A DNA stretch of 64,000 bases from Vibrio sp. 14G-20 (GCF_026241515.1 NZ_JAPHPW010000022.1:23809-87808), one strand, 5' to 3'; positions 16,225-25,457 are shown, counted from the first letter of the stretch. Made by a program: numbers and translations. The notes: generated from the sequence alone by a model not told the origin.

Positions 16225-17652
16225 GTGGAAGTAGAACTCAGCGGCAATAAATACCTTGCTACCGAACAACATATTAAGGCTCAAATTGATAAAGGGCTCT
16301 TTCACCCAGATGATCGCCTTCCCTCGATCCGCCAACTCAGTGAACAGCTTGGCGTGAGCAAAAACACCGTGATTCGTGCCTATCAAGAACTGGAGGCTAC
16401 AGGCTGGGTTTATTCGGTCCCCAAGTCGGGTTATCGTGTCAAAGCGCCCAATACAACAAGTTGGGACACGCCAAGTCAACCTCAAAAAGTCGACCTACTC
16501 TCTGTCACTAAATCGGTGCTCTCTCGTCCAAAGGGTCGCTTGAAGCTTTTAGCAGGTTCTGCACATCCCAACATCAACAACCCCGCTATTCGTAGTTTAT
16601 ACGCCGAGATCGGTCGCCACAGTCGATTGCAAACTCAGTTACCCGGTTACTACCAACTACCTCCTGGCGACGAGCAATTAGTAAAGCAATTGTTAAAGAT
16701 CACCCATGATCTAGGCGTGCCCGCGGGATCGAAAGAGATTGCGATTACTCACGGTGCTCAACAGGCGATCAGTTTGGCTCTGCGGGCATTAACCAAACCG
16801 GGTGACATCGTCGCTGTTGAGTCGCCGTGTTATTTCGGTAACTTACTACTACTTGAATCACTTGGGTTACAGGCTCTTGAAATACCAAGCAGTATTAGCC
16901 ACGGAATCGACATCCCTTCACTACAAAGTGCATTGGATAAATGGGAAGTAAAAACGCTACTGCTAACACCAAACTTTACCAACCCAACGGGCTCTCGTAT
17001 GCCTTTGGCAAATCGAAAAGCGCTGTTGAAGATAACCGGATCTTTGCCGATTATCGAAGATGATGTGTTCGGCAGTCTAGCGTTTGATACACCAATTTCT
17101 AGCCTAAAAGAACTTGATGACCAAGATAGAGTTATCTACGTGAACTCGCTATCCAAAACCTTAGACTCTCGCCTACGCATTGGTTGGTTACTTTCAGGAC
17201 GTTACCAAGCTCAAGTCGAAAAGTACCTTTTATGCGACAACATGGGCAGTTCCAATCTCATGCAATCGGCGGTCGGACAGTTTCTCACCACAGGCAAATA
17301 CCGCAGTCACCTGTCCAAAATGAAACGACTCTATCAAACCAATCAAAAGCAGTTTCAAAGCTTATTAATACAAGCATTGGACAGCTATCCTCATCTTGAA
17401 GGGCGTTATCATTTATCGAAGCCAGAAGGCTCTTTTTTAAACTGGATAACACTGCCGGAATCGGTCGACAGTTATGCCGTTTATCAAGATTGCTTGAAAC
17501 ATAAACTAGGGATCTTACCCGGCACCGTTTTTGGTACCCACGATCAATTCAAGCACTGTTTGCGCTTTACTGTGGCTAACATTGAAGAGAGTAAAGATTG
17601 GAAAGAAGGGGTTGTGACATTAGCGAAGATAATCGCTAAGCATACACATTAA
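16225..17652 (+). CDS. MocR-type GntR/aminotransferase fusion regulator
   Basis: 475 residues: a GntR winged helix (5-70; DRLPSIRQLSEQLGVSKNTV) joined to a fold-type I aminotransferase domain (~100-470). The PLP lysine is K311 in SLSKTLD. The start is GTG at 16225, with GAGGGA at good spacing. MocR proteins use bound PLP-amino acid adducts as effector. The divergent DMT exporter is the likely target, with the operator in the 124-base gap. Confidence 0.88.
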   Translation: MEVELSGNKYLATEQHIKAQIDKGLFHPDDRLPSIRQLSEQLGVSKNTVIRAYQELEATGWVYSVPKSGYRVKAPNTTSWDTPSQPQKVDLLSVTKSVLSRPKGRLKLLAGSAHPNINNPAIRSLYAEIGRHSRLQTQLPGYYQLPPGDEQLVKQLLKITHDLGVPAGSKEIAITHGAQQAISLALRALTKPGDIVAVESPCYFGNLLLLESLGLQALEIPSSISHGIDIPSLQSALDKWEVKTLLLTPNFTNPTGSRMPLANRKALLKITGSLPIIEDDVFGSLAFDTPISSLKELDDQDRVIYVNSLSKTLDSRLRIGWLLSGRYQAQVEKYLLCDNMGSSNLMQSAVGQFLTTGKYRSHLSKMKRLYQTNQKQFQSLLIQALDSYPHLEGRYHLSKPEGSFLNWITLPESVDSYAVYQDCLKHKLGILPGTVFGTHDQFKHCLRFTVANIEESKDWKEGVVTLAKIIAKHTH

Positions 17653-17681
17653 CCAGATTAGGCCCACATAGCCCAAACAAC

Positions 17682-17712
17682 AAAGCCCCGCTCAACCGAG
17701 CGGGGCTTTCAT
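17682..17712. terminator. Terminator between convergent genes
   Basis: Stem AAAGCCCCGCTC / GAGCGGGGCTTT with an AACC loop between the MocR gene (plus) and the CMD-family gene (minus). The flanking A- and T-runs are short, so efficiency may be modest. Confidence 0.8.
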
Positions 17713-17743
17713 CATTATCAGATCTTGGCTTACTTAAAAGCGA

Positions 17744-18292
17744 TTAACCTTGCCAAGCAAACTGTTCGAACACCTTGTCTACTGGCGTTTCAGCAACACG
17801 GTTTACGTAGTTACTGATCACTTTCTGAGACAAACCTAGAATGACTTCTAGCACTTGTTGTTGACCGTAACCCGCCGCAAAGAAGGCTTCCATTTCGTCC
17901 GCTGGCACATTGCCACGATTACGTACCATGCTTAACGTGAAGTCGTGCAATGCTTGCAGTTTTTCAGTTGGCAGTGCAGTACGGTTACGAAGTGCTTCGG
18001 TAATTGCAGGATCAACCTTCATTGAATGTGCAATGCCAGTATGTGCAGGCACACAGTAGTGGCACTCGTGCTCAACATTTATGGTTTGCCATACCACGGT
18101 TAACTCATCAGCATCAAAAGACGAATCACTAAATGCTTGATGAAGCTGCGTGTAAGCTTTGAGAGTATTAGGTGATTCAGCCATCACCCCAAAAAGACCA
18201 GGAACTCGCCCCATCTGTTTTACAGCCCCTTCAAGAATGGGCTTGCTTTGCTCTGGTGCTGATTCTACTGAGTGAATTTTAAAGTTGCTCAT
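17744..18292 (-). CDS. Carboxymuconolactone decarboxylase-family (AhpD-like) protein
   Basis: 182 residues, all-helical AhpD-like fold, with the redox pair CHYCVPAH (CXXC plus downstream His) that in AhpD-type proteins gives peroxidase or disulfide-reductase activity. It lacks decarboxylase-specific features, so a thiol-dependent antioxidant role is more likely. The promoter carries two GAAC-N4-GTTC palindromes (18389-18424) identical in design to those before the TetR gene at 28245, so it is probably repressed by that TetR protein. Confidence 0.85.
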   Translation of the reverse strand: MSNFKIHSVESAPEQSKPILEGAVKQMGRVPGLFGVMAESPNTLKAYTQLHQAFSDSSFDADELTVVWQTINVEHECHYCVPAHTGIAHSMKVDPAITEALRNRTALPTEKLQALHDFTLSMVRNRGNVPADEMEAFFAAGYGQQQVLEVILGLSQKVISNYVNRVAETPVDKVFEQFAWQG

Positions 18293-18388
18293 GTTCTATT
18301 CCTTTCGATTCTTTATACTAATTTGATTCACAATCGGAGTGATATATGACTGTTCTCCGTTGGCGTGAAAACAATATAGATCAAAAAA

Positions 18389-18424
18389 GAACGATCGTTC
18401 AAGTATTATTTTGAACAATTGTTC
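18389..18424 (-). promoter_or_regulatory. Paired TetR-type operators of the CMD gene
   Basis: GAACGATCGTTC (18389-18400) and GAACAATTGTTC (18413-18424), the second inside the 16-base palindrome TTGAACAATTGTTCAA. Start-to-start distance is 24 bases. The same consensus and near-same spacing (25) appear at 28188-28224. Confidence 0.75.
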
Positions 18425-18510
18425 AATACATTCCTAGAGGATAAAAAACCAAGTGAAATAATACGGTTTTAAATTGAACCACTTTCAAACTATCCTGCTG
18501 ATTAAAAACA

Positions 18511-18542
18511 AAAAAGCCCATCAAGTGAGACCTGATGGGCTT
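18511..18542 (-). terminator. Intrinsic terminator of the GNAT gene
   Basis: Stem AAGCCCATCA / TGATGGGCTT read on the minus strand and followed by a T-run, 30 bases after the GNAT stop codon. Confidence 0.82.
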
Positions 18543-18572
18543 CTAATTAGTCTGAGTTTTTATTTTGAGCGA

Positions 18573-19124
18573 CTACCAGTATTCAGCGTGAGCCAAGCCT
18601 TTAACGCAGTTCGACTTTCCACTTGTGACTCTGATTTCACTGCCAGTCAGCGATTGAGCGATCCAACCATGTGGGTAGCTCAAATCAAATGGGGCTGGGA
18701 TCTGATCAATAGTGATTTGATTAAAACCCACTTTTGAATAATAACTAGGGTCACCATAAGTTACAGCAAGTTCGACACCCTGTTCTTTTAGAGTCTCTAA
18801 GCCGAAGTTAATCAACTTTTGGCCGATACCATGCTTTTGTACCTGAGTGCTCACCGCTACAGGTGACAGCAAATAAGCCTTAGTTTCATCGTCAAATGAA
18901 AGCGGAGTAAAAATAATCGCACCCACAATCGTGCTATCCGACTCACTAGAATCGTCTTCAGCAACAAAACAAAGTAGCTCTGTCGAATCAGTGGTCGTTA
19001 AAAGATCGTTCGCAAGCTTACCTACTGTTTTACCCTCGTTCTCGCCTTCTGAATCGGTAAAGGTTTGAGTAAAAAGTTGAGTGATCGTTTCGATCTCGCT
19101 TAAATCATGTTGTCTAAATTTCAT
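18573..19124 (-). CDS. GNAT-family N-acetyltransferase
   Basis: 183 residues with the GNAT acetyl-CoA site (VSTQVQKHGIGQKLI, i.e. Q-x-x-G-x-G) around residue 100 and the preceding beta-bulge strand AYLLSPVAV. Closest in feel to the YhbS group of predicted acetyltransferases. Substrate unknown. GTG 19136 is another possible start, but GAAG lies at ribosome-site distance from ATG 19124. It follows the interrupted MerR-methyltransferase frame almost without gap (that frame's second stop is 19137-19139), so the two are likely in one transcript. Confidence 0.82.
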   Translation of the reverse strand: MKFRQHDLSEIETITQLFTQTFTDSEGENEGKTVGKLANDLLTTTDSTELLCFVAEDDSSESDSTIVGAIIFTPLSFDDETKAYLLSPVAVSTQVQKHGIGQKLINFGLETLKEQGVELAVTYGDPSYYSKVGFNQITIDQIPAPFDLSYPHGWIAQSLTGSEIRVTSGKSNCVKGLAHAEYW

Positions 19125-19136
19125 AGTGTTCTTCAC

Positions 19137-20369
19137 TTACTGTACTTTCTTCAACACAAAGAAGTGATAATCAAAATCACGCTTAGCTGAGCCTTGAGAG
19201 TCTTCTAGATATTCACTCTTAAGCCTGCTGTTATTGAAGAATTTTTTAATTTCATTGTCGCAATCTGCGAGCGCTTTTGAGTTTGGCATCGTTACTTTCA
19301 AAGACTCTACTTGCTTTTGTAAAGGCTGATAATAGGCAAGCTAGCCTGCATCGCTCATCGCAAAGTCATCTAAGACTTGATACCCCGCCGCCTTTGCATG
19401 CTTGATACGTTTAGCTACCGTGGTCATATCTGGATACTCTTTATGCCAGAACACTTTGATTGATTCGTTTGGACTGTCTGTATTCCAGACCAAATCATTC
19501 ACGACCAAGATGCCCTCATCGGCGAGTAGCTTTCGCCACTGCTTTAACGCCTTCTGAACACCCATTATGTAAGCACTGCCTTCCGACCAGATTAGGTCAA
19601 ACGACTTAGCTTCAAGCGGCAAATCCATCATGCTCGCACACACAGTTTTAATATTGCTTTCTAAGCCGAATGCTTGTGCTTGCTGAGCCAGAATATCTAA
19701 ACACGGTTGATCATTGTCGACCGCAATAATCTGCACATCGGGTTGATTTTCTTTGAGGGCTTTCGCCAGCACAGAGGTGGCAATACCTTTACCACAACCA
19801 ATCTCAAGGACGTGTTTCGGTGTGTGAGGAACTTGTGCCAATGCCGCTAAAGTATCTTCAGCTGTTCCTGGGCCTAACCGTTCTAATCCGTCAAAAATGA
19901 CGCCAAAATCCGCCATGTATTGCTCATGTTCATTCATGTCTTTCGATAACCACTTCAATCGCAGAGCCTGCTTCTCATCAAAGCCCTGCTTAATTAACCA
20001 ATCGAGGTGTGCATCTGGCGCAAGCTTGTCCATCGACTCATGCCACTCTTCTAAGCCACTTTCTCCTAACATTGCAGCTAATAGATCTCGTGAACGCTGC
20101 TTTTGTACTAGCTCTTCATCCAACTGCTTAAGGCGATTTTCCAACAGGCTGCGTTCTATCTTGGCATCTAAACAGGCTTGGCACTCTTTAAGCGTCAACC
20201 CGCCCGCTTGCAGTTGTTGTAACAACCGAACACGCTGCAGATCCTTTTCTGAATACAGACGATAACCATTACTCTGGCGTTGAGCTTCAATCAAACCTAG
20301 CTTGCCGTAATACAGCAATGTCGAGCGACTCAGTCCAACTAAATCGGCCAGTTCAGAGATACGATACAT
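19137..20369 (-). pseudogene. MerR regulator-methyltransferase fusion interrupted by an amber codon
   Basis: The open frame from 20369 encodes 342 residues: a MerR helix-turn-helix (1-70), coiled-coil linker (~70-110), and a class I SAM methyltransferase (~160-340) with EIGCGKG at 189-195. It ends at TAG (19341-19343) after SDAG. Past the TAG the same frame continues for 67 sense codons, opening LAYYQPL and ending FFVLKKVQ before TAA 19137. The methyltransferases of this class usually have a tryptophan at the stop position, so a TGG-to-TAG change is likely. The truncated 342-residue protein keeps the DNA-binding and SAM-binding parts and may still fold; the C-terminal substrate-side segment is lost. 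Confidence 0.8.
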
Positions 20370-20433
20370 GCACTTCCCCTCTCATTTCGGTAGCAAAGAT
20401 AAACTATGAAGCTGTAGTCAGGTCAACAGCCCA

Positions 20434-21426
20434 TTAAACATTTTTCTTATCTTGTCCTTGTTGAACTTCAAATTGGTAAAGCTCTCTGAGCGTGTCTTTT
20501 AACCATAGAACGATTGGGTTGTAGGCATTGCGCTTGTGCCAAATCATGGTGAACGGGATCAGCAGCTTTTTGGCGTTCTCTTCATCTAGAGGAATAGGCA
20601 GACAAGTAAGATTAGGGTGAAGTTGTTCAACGTAACGCCGGCAGTAATTCGGTGCCACGGTAGTCATGGTGTGGTTTGACTGAGCCGCCATAAACAAAGA
20701 CTGCTCAAAACCCGCTAGCGTAAGTGCGATATGTCGGTCGAGTTGCAAATCTGTGAGAATTTCATCCAACGCCCATGTTTCACTTTTCTCCCACACAATA
20801 TTGATGTGAGGGTATTTGAGGAAAGCCTCAAGGTTCCACTCTTCTTGCAAGGCTGGGTGGTCTTTTCTCAGATACACCACGGGCAAATCGTGGAACAGTA
20901 CCTCGAAATCAATGAAGTATGGCAGTGCATCTAGAGATTCTTTCGAACGTGGGTGGCTTTCTCGCCCTGAAAATCCAATATCAGATTCGCCACGTACGAT
21001 GGAGTCTATCGAATCGTAGTCCCAATTGCGCATTTTGATCTTCGCATTGGGATAACGTTGATACACGCTTTGCGTCAATTCGTTCAGCATGATCAACGAT
21101 AACGGAGATTCGGCTTCTAAGTTTAAACGTAAGTCCTTTGGGGCATCGTCGCCACGAGTAGTGAGTATTTGACTACCAATCTGCAACCAGTCTTGAAGAT
21201 CTTTCACCATGCTCAACGCAAGTGGTGTTGGCGTTAAGCCCCTCGGCGTTTTCACAAATAGAGGATCATCGAACCAGTCTCGAAGTTTAGTCAGTGATTT
21301 GCTTACCGTTGAAGGCGTGACGTTGAGCTTTTTGGCAGCTTTTGAAACACTCTGCTCTTGCAACAGCAATTGCAGAGTGAATAACAAATTCAGATCAAGA
21401 CGGGCTAGTGGCTGCTTCATAATCAC
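20434..21426 (-). CDS. yidZ: LysR-family regulator YidZ
   Basis: 330 residues, closely matching E. coli YidZ along its length: LDLNLLFTLQLLLQE at the N-terminus, K-L-R-N/D-W-F-D-D-P-L-F, the effector-domain segment GESDIGFSGRESHPRS, and WHKRNAYNP near the end. Winged helix 10-68, effector domain ~100-310. Its 5' end overlaps the mdtL 3' end by 32 bases, the same gene pair as in E. coli. The role of YidZ is poorly known, with a link to anaerobic nitric oxide tolerance reported for E. coli. Confidence 0.88.
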   Translation of the reverse strand: MIMKQPLARLDLNLLFTLQLLLQEQSVSKAAKKLNVTPSTVSKSLTKLRDWFDDPLFVKTPRGLTPTPLALSMVKDLQDWLQIGSQILTTRGDDAPKDLRLNLEAESPLSLIMLNELTQSVYQRYPNAKIKMRNWDYDSIDSIVRGESDIGFSGRESHPRSKESLDALPYFIDFEVLFHDLPVVYLRKDHPALQEEWNLEAFLKYPHINIVWEKSETWALDEILTDLQLDRHIALTLAGFEQSLFMAAQSNHTMTTVAPNYCRRYVEQLHPNLTCLPIPLDEENAKKLLIPFTMIWHKRNAYNPIVLWLKDTLRELYQFEVQQGQDKKNV

Positions 21427-22597
21427 TTTTAACTAGGGAAGGACCTACCCATAGTATTAGAGCAATACTGATAACTCCACCAGCAGCCAATATAAATGCC
21501 AACATATTCAATGCACTTAGTCCGATAACGCCCATAAACCAGATAAACAGTGCTGAAGTACATACTTGGGAAACTCCGAGTATTGAACTTGCCACACCTG
21601 CGCGCTGTGAATAACAGCTCAATGCTTGGCTCATCGCGACACCAAAACCTAGCGAGAAACCACCACACACAAAAGCAAAGCCTAGCATGGTTACATAATG
21701 CCCTAACCCACCATCAATCGATGCAAACAACAAAATAGCTGCAATAACAAAGCACGTTTGAGATGTCAGCATGAGGCTTTTCTGCTTAAACACATTCAAG
21801 GCAAACGGCGCAGAGAACGACACCAACATACTTACTAATGCTGTGAGAGCCATGGTATACGAGTATTGACCACGGTCGAAACCAAGCTCAGTCATGATCA
21901 GCATCGGAGACACATTCACGTAAGTCAGAATCGCCGTCACGCCCAAACTAGTCATGATCACTCGGCTGATAAACAAGGGTTCCTTAAAAGTTTCGGTTGA
22001 AGATGATTGAGACACAGAAGCTTTTGTTACTTCCGAACCTTTGCTATTCGGCTTAGTTTCTCTTAGTACTAACACCGACAACAAACACACCACAACGCCC
22101 ATACTTGCCATAGTCGTAAATAGACTTGGCCAAGGGTACACCGTCATGATGAGGTGACCGATCACCGGCGCAAGCACTGGCACGATGCAGGTGATGCCAT
22201 TCATCATCGACAACACCTTGGCGCGCTTTTGGTCATCTAACACATCTCGTAAAATGGCGAATGCCACCACATAACAAGAACCCGCACCAACACCTTGGAA
22301 AAAGCGTACCGCTAGAAACGGTTCCGCGCTGGTCACAATGCCACCTAACATTGAAGAGATAGCAAAGACAATCGCACCGAAAATCGCGACAGGCTTTCTT
22401 CCTACATTGTCGGCAAATTTACCGGCGAACAGCATGGTGGTTGCCATACCTGCAAGGTAGATAGAGAACGCCACATGGAGCTGCGCCTCCGAAGCATTTA
22501 AATCAGCGGCAATTTGAGGCAAGCCAACCAAATACAAATCAATCGCCGTTGGATACAAGAGAACAAGCGCGAAACTACAAAACAGAAAACGATACAT
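21395..22597 (-). CDS. mdtL: Multidrug MFS exporter MdtL
   Basis: 400 residues, twelve membrane helices, Bcr/CflA-type drug:H+ antiporter. Strong match to E. coli MdtL (chloramphenicol efflux): the N-terminus FALVLLYPTAIDLYLVGLPQ, motif A as GKFADNVGRKPVAI, and QGVGAGSCYVVAFAILRD are nearly the same. It overlaps yidZ downstream and is divergent from an aromatic amino acid transporter, recalling the E. coli order tnaA-tnaB-mdtL-yidZ. Confidence 0.9.
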   Translation of the reverse strand: MYRFLFCSFALVLLYPTAIDLYLVGLPQIAADLNASEAQLHVAFSIYLAGMATTMLFAGKFADNVGRKPVAIFGAIVFAISSMLGGIVTSAEPFLAVRFFQGVGAGSCYVVAFAILRDVLDDQKRAKVLSMMNGITCIVPVLAPVIGHLIMTVYPWPSLFTTMASMGVVVCLLSVLVLRETKPNSKGSEVTKASVSQSSSTETFKEPLFISRVIMTSLGVTAILTYVNVSPMLIMTELGFDRGQYSYTMALTALVSMLVSFSAPFALNVFKQKSLMLTSQTCFVIAAILLFASIDGGLGHYVTMLGFAFVCGGFSLGFGVAMSQALSCYSQRAGVASSILGVSQVCTSALFIWFMGVIGLSALNMLAFILAAGGVISIALILWVGPSLVKSDYEAATSPS

Positions 22598-23027
22598 AAC
22601 ACCCCCACATAATTGGTGTGAGGATAATAAGAGCGAAACGCCAAACTACCGAGTGGCATCTACGACAACGGATCTTTCCATTTACGACAAACCCTCAGTG
22701 TGTAGAAAAGGCGGCAGACAAGAATTAACGAAATAAGCAAGGTTTTGACTCAAATCAGCTGAAATTAAGACACCGATTTATCAGCTATAAACCGCTGCCT
22801 ATTAATCGGTGAACAATTTACAAAAGTTATCAAAACGATAAATAAACTCACCGAGTGAATACTTAAATTAACCACTCATATCCACCGTAAATTCCTGCTT
22901 AAATTTTTTAGAAAAATTCAAAAATAATTAGAATTTAACCCCTAACTTTACTGAGTAATTTGTTAGGCTTGGCAACAAATATTTACAATCCAACTAAAAA
23001 TTAATTGGATACTTTGAGGTTGCTTTC
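22598..23027. other. Divergent promoter region between mdtL and aromatic transporter
   Basis: 430 AT-rich bases with an inverted repeat CACCGATT ... AATCGGTG (22771-22811) whose loop is 25 bases, and a weaker CCTAAC ... GTTAGG pair near 22940-22970. I looked for a TnaC-like tryptophan-containing leader peptide before the transporter and for a TyrR box and found neither. Confidence 0.4.
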
Positions 23028-24197
23028 TTGAATATGAAATTATTCGGCAGTTCTTTGATTCTTTCAGGAACTGCATTAGGGGCTGGCATGTTAGCTATCC
23101 CAATGGTGTTGGCTCAATTTGGCTTCATGATCAGCTCAGTGTTGATGCTACTTATCTTTATTGGCACCACATACTCTGCACTCCTACTGGCAGAAGCGTG
23201 TACAAAAACCAAAGACAATAGTGGCATGAGCAGCGTTGCTTACCTCACTCTGGGCAGCAAAGGTAAACACTTTATCAATGCACTCTTTTACCTGCTGCTA
23301 GTATGCATGTTGATCGCTTATATCTTGGGTGTCGGTGACATCATTCATAAGCTACTGCTCGATGTGGGTGTCGATGTATCAGCATCCGTTGCGTATACAA
23401 TTTTCAGCCTATTGATGGGCGCTATCGTCGTCTCGGGCAAGTCTTATATCGACAAACTGAATCGCGGGCTATTCATCTTGATGGTCGTGATGCTGTTTAT
23501 CGTTATTGCATCCTTGTTTAGCAACATTCGCCTTGATTACCTAACTCAAACCAGCCAATACACGGCCAACGACGTAGTGCAATACAGCGCAGTTATCTTT
23601 ACTAGCTTTGCCTCTATGGTGGTGATCCCGTCACTGGTTATCTACAACCGTGAAGCAACTCAAAAGCAGATCCGCAATATGATTCTGCTAGGCTCAGTGA
23701 TTCCATTAATTTGCTACCTAACTTGGTTATTCGCGATTATCGGCAACCTTGGCACAGACGCGATCAGCCAGTTCCACAATATCTCTGAGTTGATCTCTGC
23801 GTTCAGCGGCCAATCTGCTTGGTTGAAAGTGGTGATCGCTCTGTTCTCTGCTCTAGCCTTGGTGACTTCTTTCCTCGGCGTGTCGATGGCGCTTTACGAC
23901 CAAAACAAAGACGCGGTGACCAACAACAAAGCGTTGGCTTATGCGCTGACCTTCATTTTGCCTTTGGTATTAGCAGAGCTGTTCGCTAGCCAGTTTGTAA
24001 GCATGTTGGACTACGCAGGTATGGTGCTGGTTTTCCTAGCTATCTGGGGACCACTCGCAATGGTGGTTAAGGTTCGCAGACCTGACTTCCCTCACCTACA
24101 AACCGAAGGCAGCTACACAGCAGCCGGTGGCGACACGGCACTAATGGCAACATTCGGTTTTGGTGCGTTGATTTTCGTGTCTTGGTTTATGGGGTAG
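23028..24197 (+). CDS. Aromatic amino acid transporter (HAAAP family)
   Basis: 389 residues, eleven predicted helices, of the hydroxy/aromatic amino acid permease family (TyrP, Mtr, TnaB). The signature GTALGAGMLAIPMV at residues 14-27 and the segment FTSFASMVVIPSLV are diagnostic. It imports tyrosine or tryptophan with protons; length and the absence of tnaA leave the substrate open, TyrP being the nearest by feel. GAGGT lies 7-8 bases before TTG 23028; the ATG two codons later (23034) is a less well spaced alternative. A long-stem terminator follows. Confidence 0.88.
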   Translation: MNMKLFGSSLILSGTALGAGMLAIPMVLAQFGFMISSVLMLLIFIGTTYSALLLAEACTKTKDNSGMSSVAYLTLGSKGKHFINALFYLLLVCMLIAYILGVGDIIHKLLLDVGVDVSASVAYTIFSLLMGAIVVSGKSYIDKLNRGLFILMVVMLFIVIASLFSNIRLDYLTQTSQYTANDVVQYSAVIFTSFASMVVIPSLVIYNREATQKQIRNMILLGSVIPLICYLTWLFAIIGNLGTDAISQFHNISELISAFSGQSAWLKVVIALFSALALVTSFLGVSMALYDQNKDAVTNNKALAYALTFILPLVLAELFASQFVSMLDYAGMVLVFLAIWGPLAMVVKVRRPDFPHLQTEGSYTAAGGDTALMATFGFGALIFVSWFMG

Positions 24198-24249
24198 ATC
24201 CCAATCGAATGGACTATCTGTTGCTATTTAGAAGACAGCAGATACAAAT

Positions 24250-24313
24250 AGCCCGTTAGCCTTACTCGAATTAGCAATCGTAACTAATTAACAGTAGGAC
24301 TAACGGGCTTTTT
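24250..24313 (+). terminator. Terminator of the aromatic transporter gene
   Basis: AGCCCGTTAG pairs with CTAACGGGCT across a 40-base insert whose ends (CCTTACT and AGTAGG) extend the stem; TTTTTCG follows. Confidence 0.75.
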
Positions 24314-24349
24314 CGTTTTCTTATTACCATTGCCGAAAACTACAAGTAC

Positions 24350-24787
24350 TTACTTGGTCAAATTACCAAGCAATTGCTCACACTGAGCTTTTAGTGATTT
24401 AAGCTCATCTTCATTCATCTTAGAAAGACATAGCATTTCTACTGGCACTGTTTGCGCTTGTTCTTTGAGTTCGACCCCGGCAGGTGTCAACGTGATAACT
24501 CGAACTCGCTCATCTTCAATACTGCGAGTTCTAAGCACATAACCTTTCACTTCCAAACGCTTGAGTAGTGGCGTCAAGGTGCCTGAATCTAAATGCGTTT
24601 TTGCACCTAGCGCTTTGACATTTATCTCTTTCTCTTCCCAAAGCACCATCATCACAATGTATTGCAAGTAAGTAAGATCAAGTGCTTTCAGCAAAGGTTG
24701 ATACGCTCTACTCATTGCATTCGACGCACTATACAGCGCGAAACACACCTGATTATCCAACTTTAGATAGTCATCTTGGTCACTCAT
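24350..24787 (-). CDS. ohrR: MarR-family peroxide sensor OhrR
   Basis: 145 residues, MarR winged helix. The conserved N-terminal cysteine of OhrR is present (QVCFALYSAS, ~C19), the residue oxidised by organic hydroperoxides, and the DNA-binding wing reads RSIEDERVRVITLT. ATG 24787 is preferred over the upstream GTG because GAGG is correctly spaced before it. It is divergent from ohr, with four operator-like repeats in the 128-base gap. Confidence 0.9.
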   Translation of the reverse strand: MSDQDDYLKLDNQVCFALYSASNAMSRAYQPLLKALDLTYLQYIVMMVLWEEKEINVKALGAKTHLDSGTLTPLLKRLEVKGYVLRTRSIEDERVRVITLTPAGVELKEQAQTVPVEMLCLSKMNEDELKSLKAQCEQLLGNLTK

Positions 24788-24810
24788 AACCACCTCACCA
24801 ATAAATTAAA

Positions 24811-24894
24811 TTGCGCACAATATACTTGCGCGCTCAAATTTTATCAATTAGGCTAGCTTTAAAATTAAGTTGCGCGCAATTTAGTTGCACACAA
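24811..24894. promoter_or_regulatory. Four OhrR-type operator half-pairs
   Basis: TTGCGCACAA (24811-24820), TTGCGCGCTCAA (24826-24837), TTGCGCGCAA (24870-24879, perfect palindrome) and TTGCACACAA (24885-24894). They fall into two pairs, each with 15-base start-to-start spacing, one pair close to each divergent gene. This is the likely OhrR binding region controlling both ohrR and ohr. Confidence 0.72.
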
Positions 24895-24915
24895 TCACAA
24901 TTAAGGACTAAGACA

Positions 24916-25338
24916 ATGACAACATTCTACACAACTTCTGCTACAGCAACGGCGGGTCGTAACGGCCAAGTTTCTACTGATGACAATCTGCTTTCAGTGG
25001 CGTTGAGCTACCCTAAAGAAATGGGCGGTACAGGTGAAGCGACCAACCCTGAACAACTGTTTGCTGCGGGCTACTCTGCGTGTTTCTCAAATGCTCTACT
25101 TCACGTTGCAAAAGAGATGAAAATCAAAATCGCATCGGCGCCAACGACTGCAACTGTGGGTATCGGACCAAATGAAAACGGTGGCTTTGCTTTAACTGTT
25201 GCTCTATCGATTGAACTCGATTTAGAGCAAGAACAAGCTGTAACGCTTGTGAAAACGGCGCACCAAGTTTGCCCTTACTCAAACGCAGTTCGTGGCAACA
25301 TTGATGTAAAATTGTCGGTTAACGGACAAGCGCTTTAG
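24916..25338 (+). CDS. ohr: Organic hydroperoxide resistance protein Ohr
   Basis: 140 residues of the Ohr/OsmC family, a thiol peroxidase that reduces organic hydroperoxides using lipoylated proteins. The two active cysteines are in SACFSNAL (~C56) and QVCPYSNA (~C120); the catalytic Arg/Glu region is in GRNGQV and GGTGEATNPEQL. The start is ATG 24916 with AAGGA upstream; the longer frame from 24811 runs through the operators and is not real. Confidence 0.92.
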   Translation: MTTFYTTSATATAGRNGQVSTDDNLLSVALSYPKEMGGTGEATNPEQLFAAGYSACFSNALLHVAKEMKIKIASAPTTATVGIGPNENGGFALTVALSIELDLEQEQAVTLVKTAHQVCPYSNAVRGNIDVKLSVNGQAL

Positions 25339-25393
25339 CCGCTTTAGCCGCTTCATCCCCTTCCCAAAAAAAAGAAAAAGTACCCCGCTAAAA

Positions 25394-25422
25394 AAATGTC
25401 CCGCACTAGGCGGGACATTTCG
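25394..25422. terminator. Terminator between ohr and chemoreceptor
   Basis: Eleven-pair stem AAATGTCCCGC / GCGGGACATTT between convergent genes, A-run on the left and T-containing tail on the right, able to serve both strands. Confidence 0.85.
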
Positions 25423-25457
25423 TTATATAACTATCAACTTTAACTCTAGCTCTTCTC

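Noticed and set aside
19341..19343. TAG as pyrrolysine or programmed readthrough codon
   Set aside because: No pyl genes and no evidence of recoding in Vibrio; a Trp-to-stop mutation explains it more simply.
22741..23027. TnaC-like leader peptide or TyrR box before the aromatic transporter
   Set aside because: I read the plus strand here and found no short frame with a suitably placed tryptophan and no TGTAAA-N6-TTTACA box.
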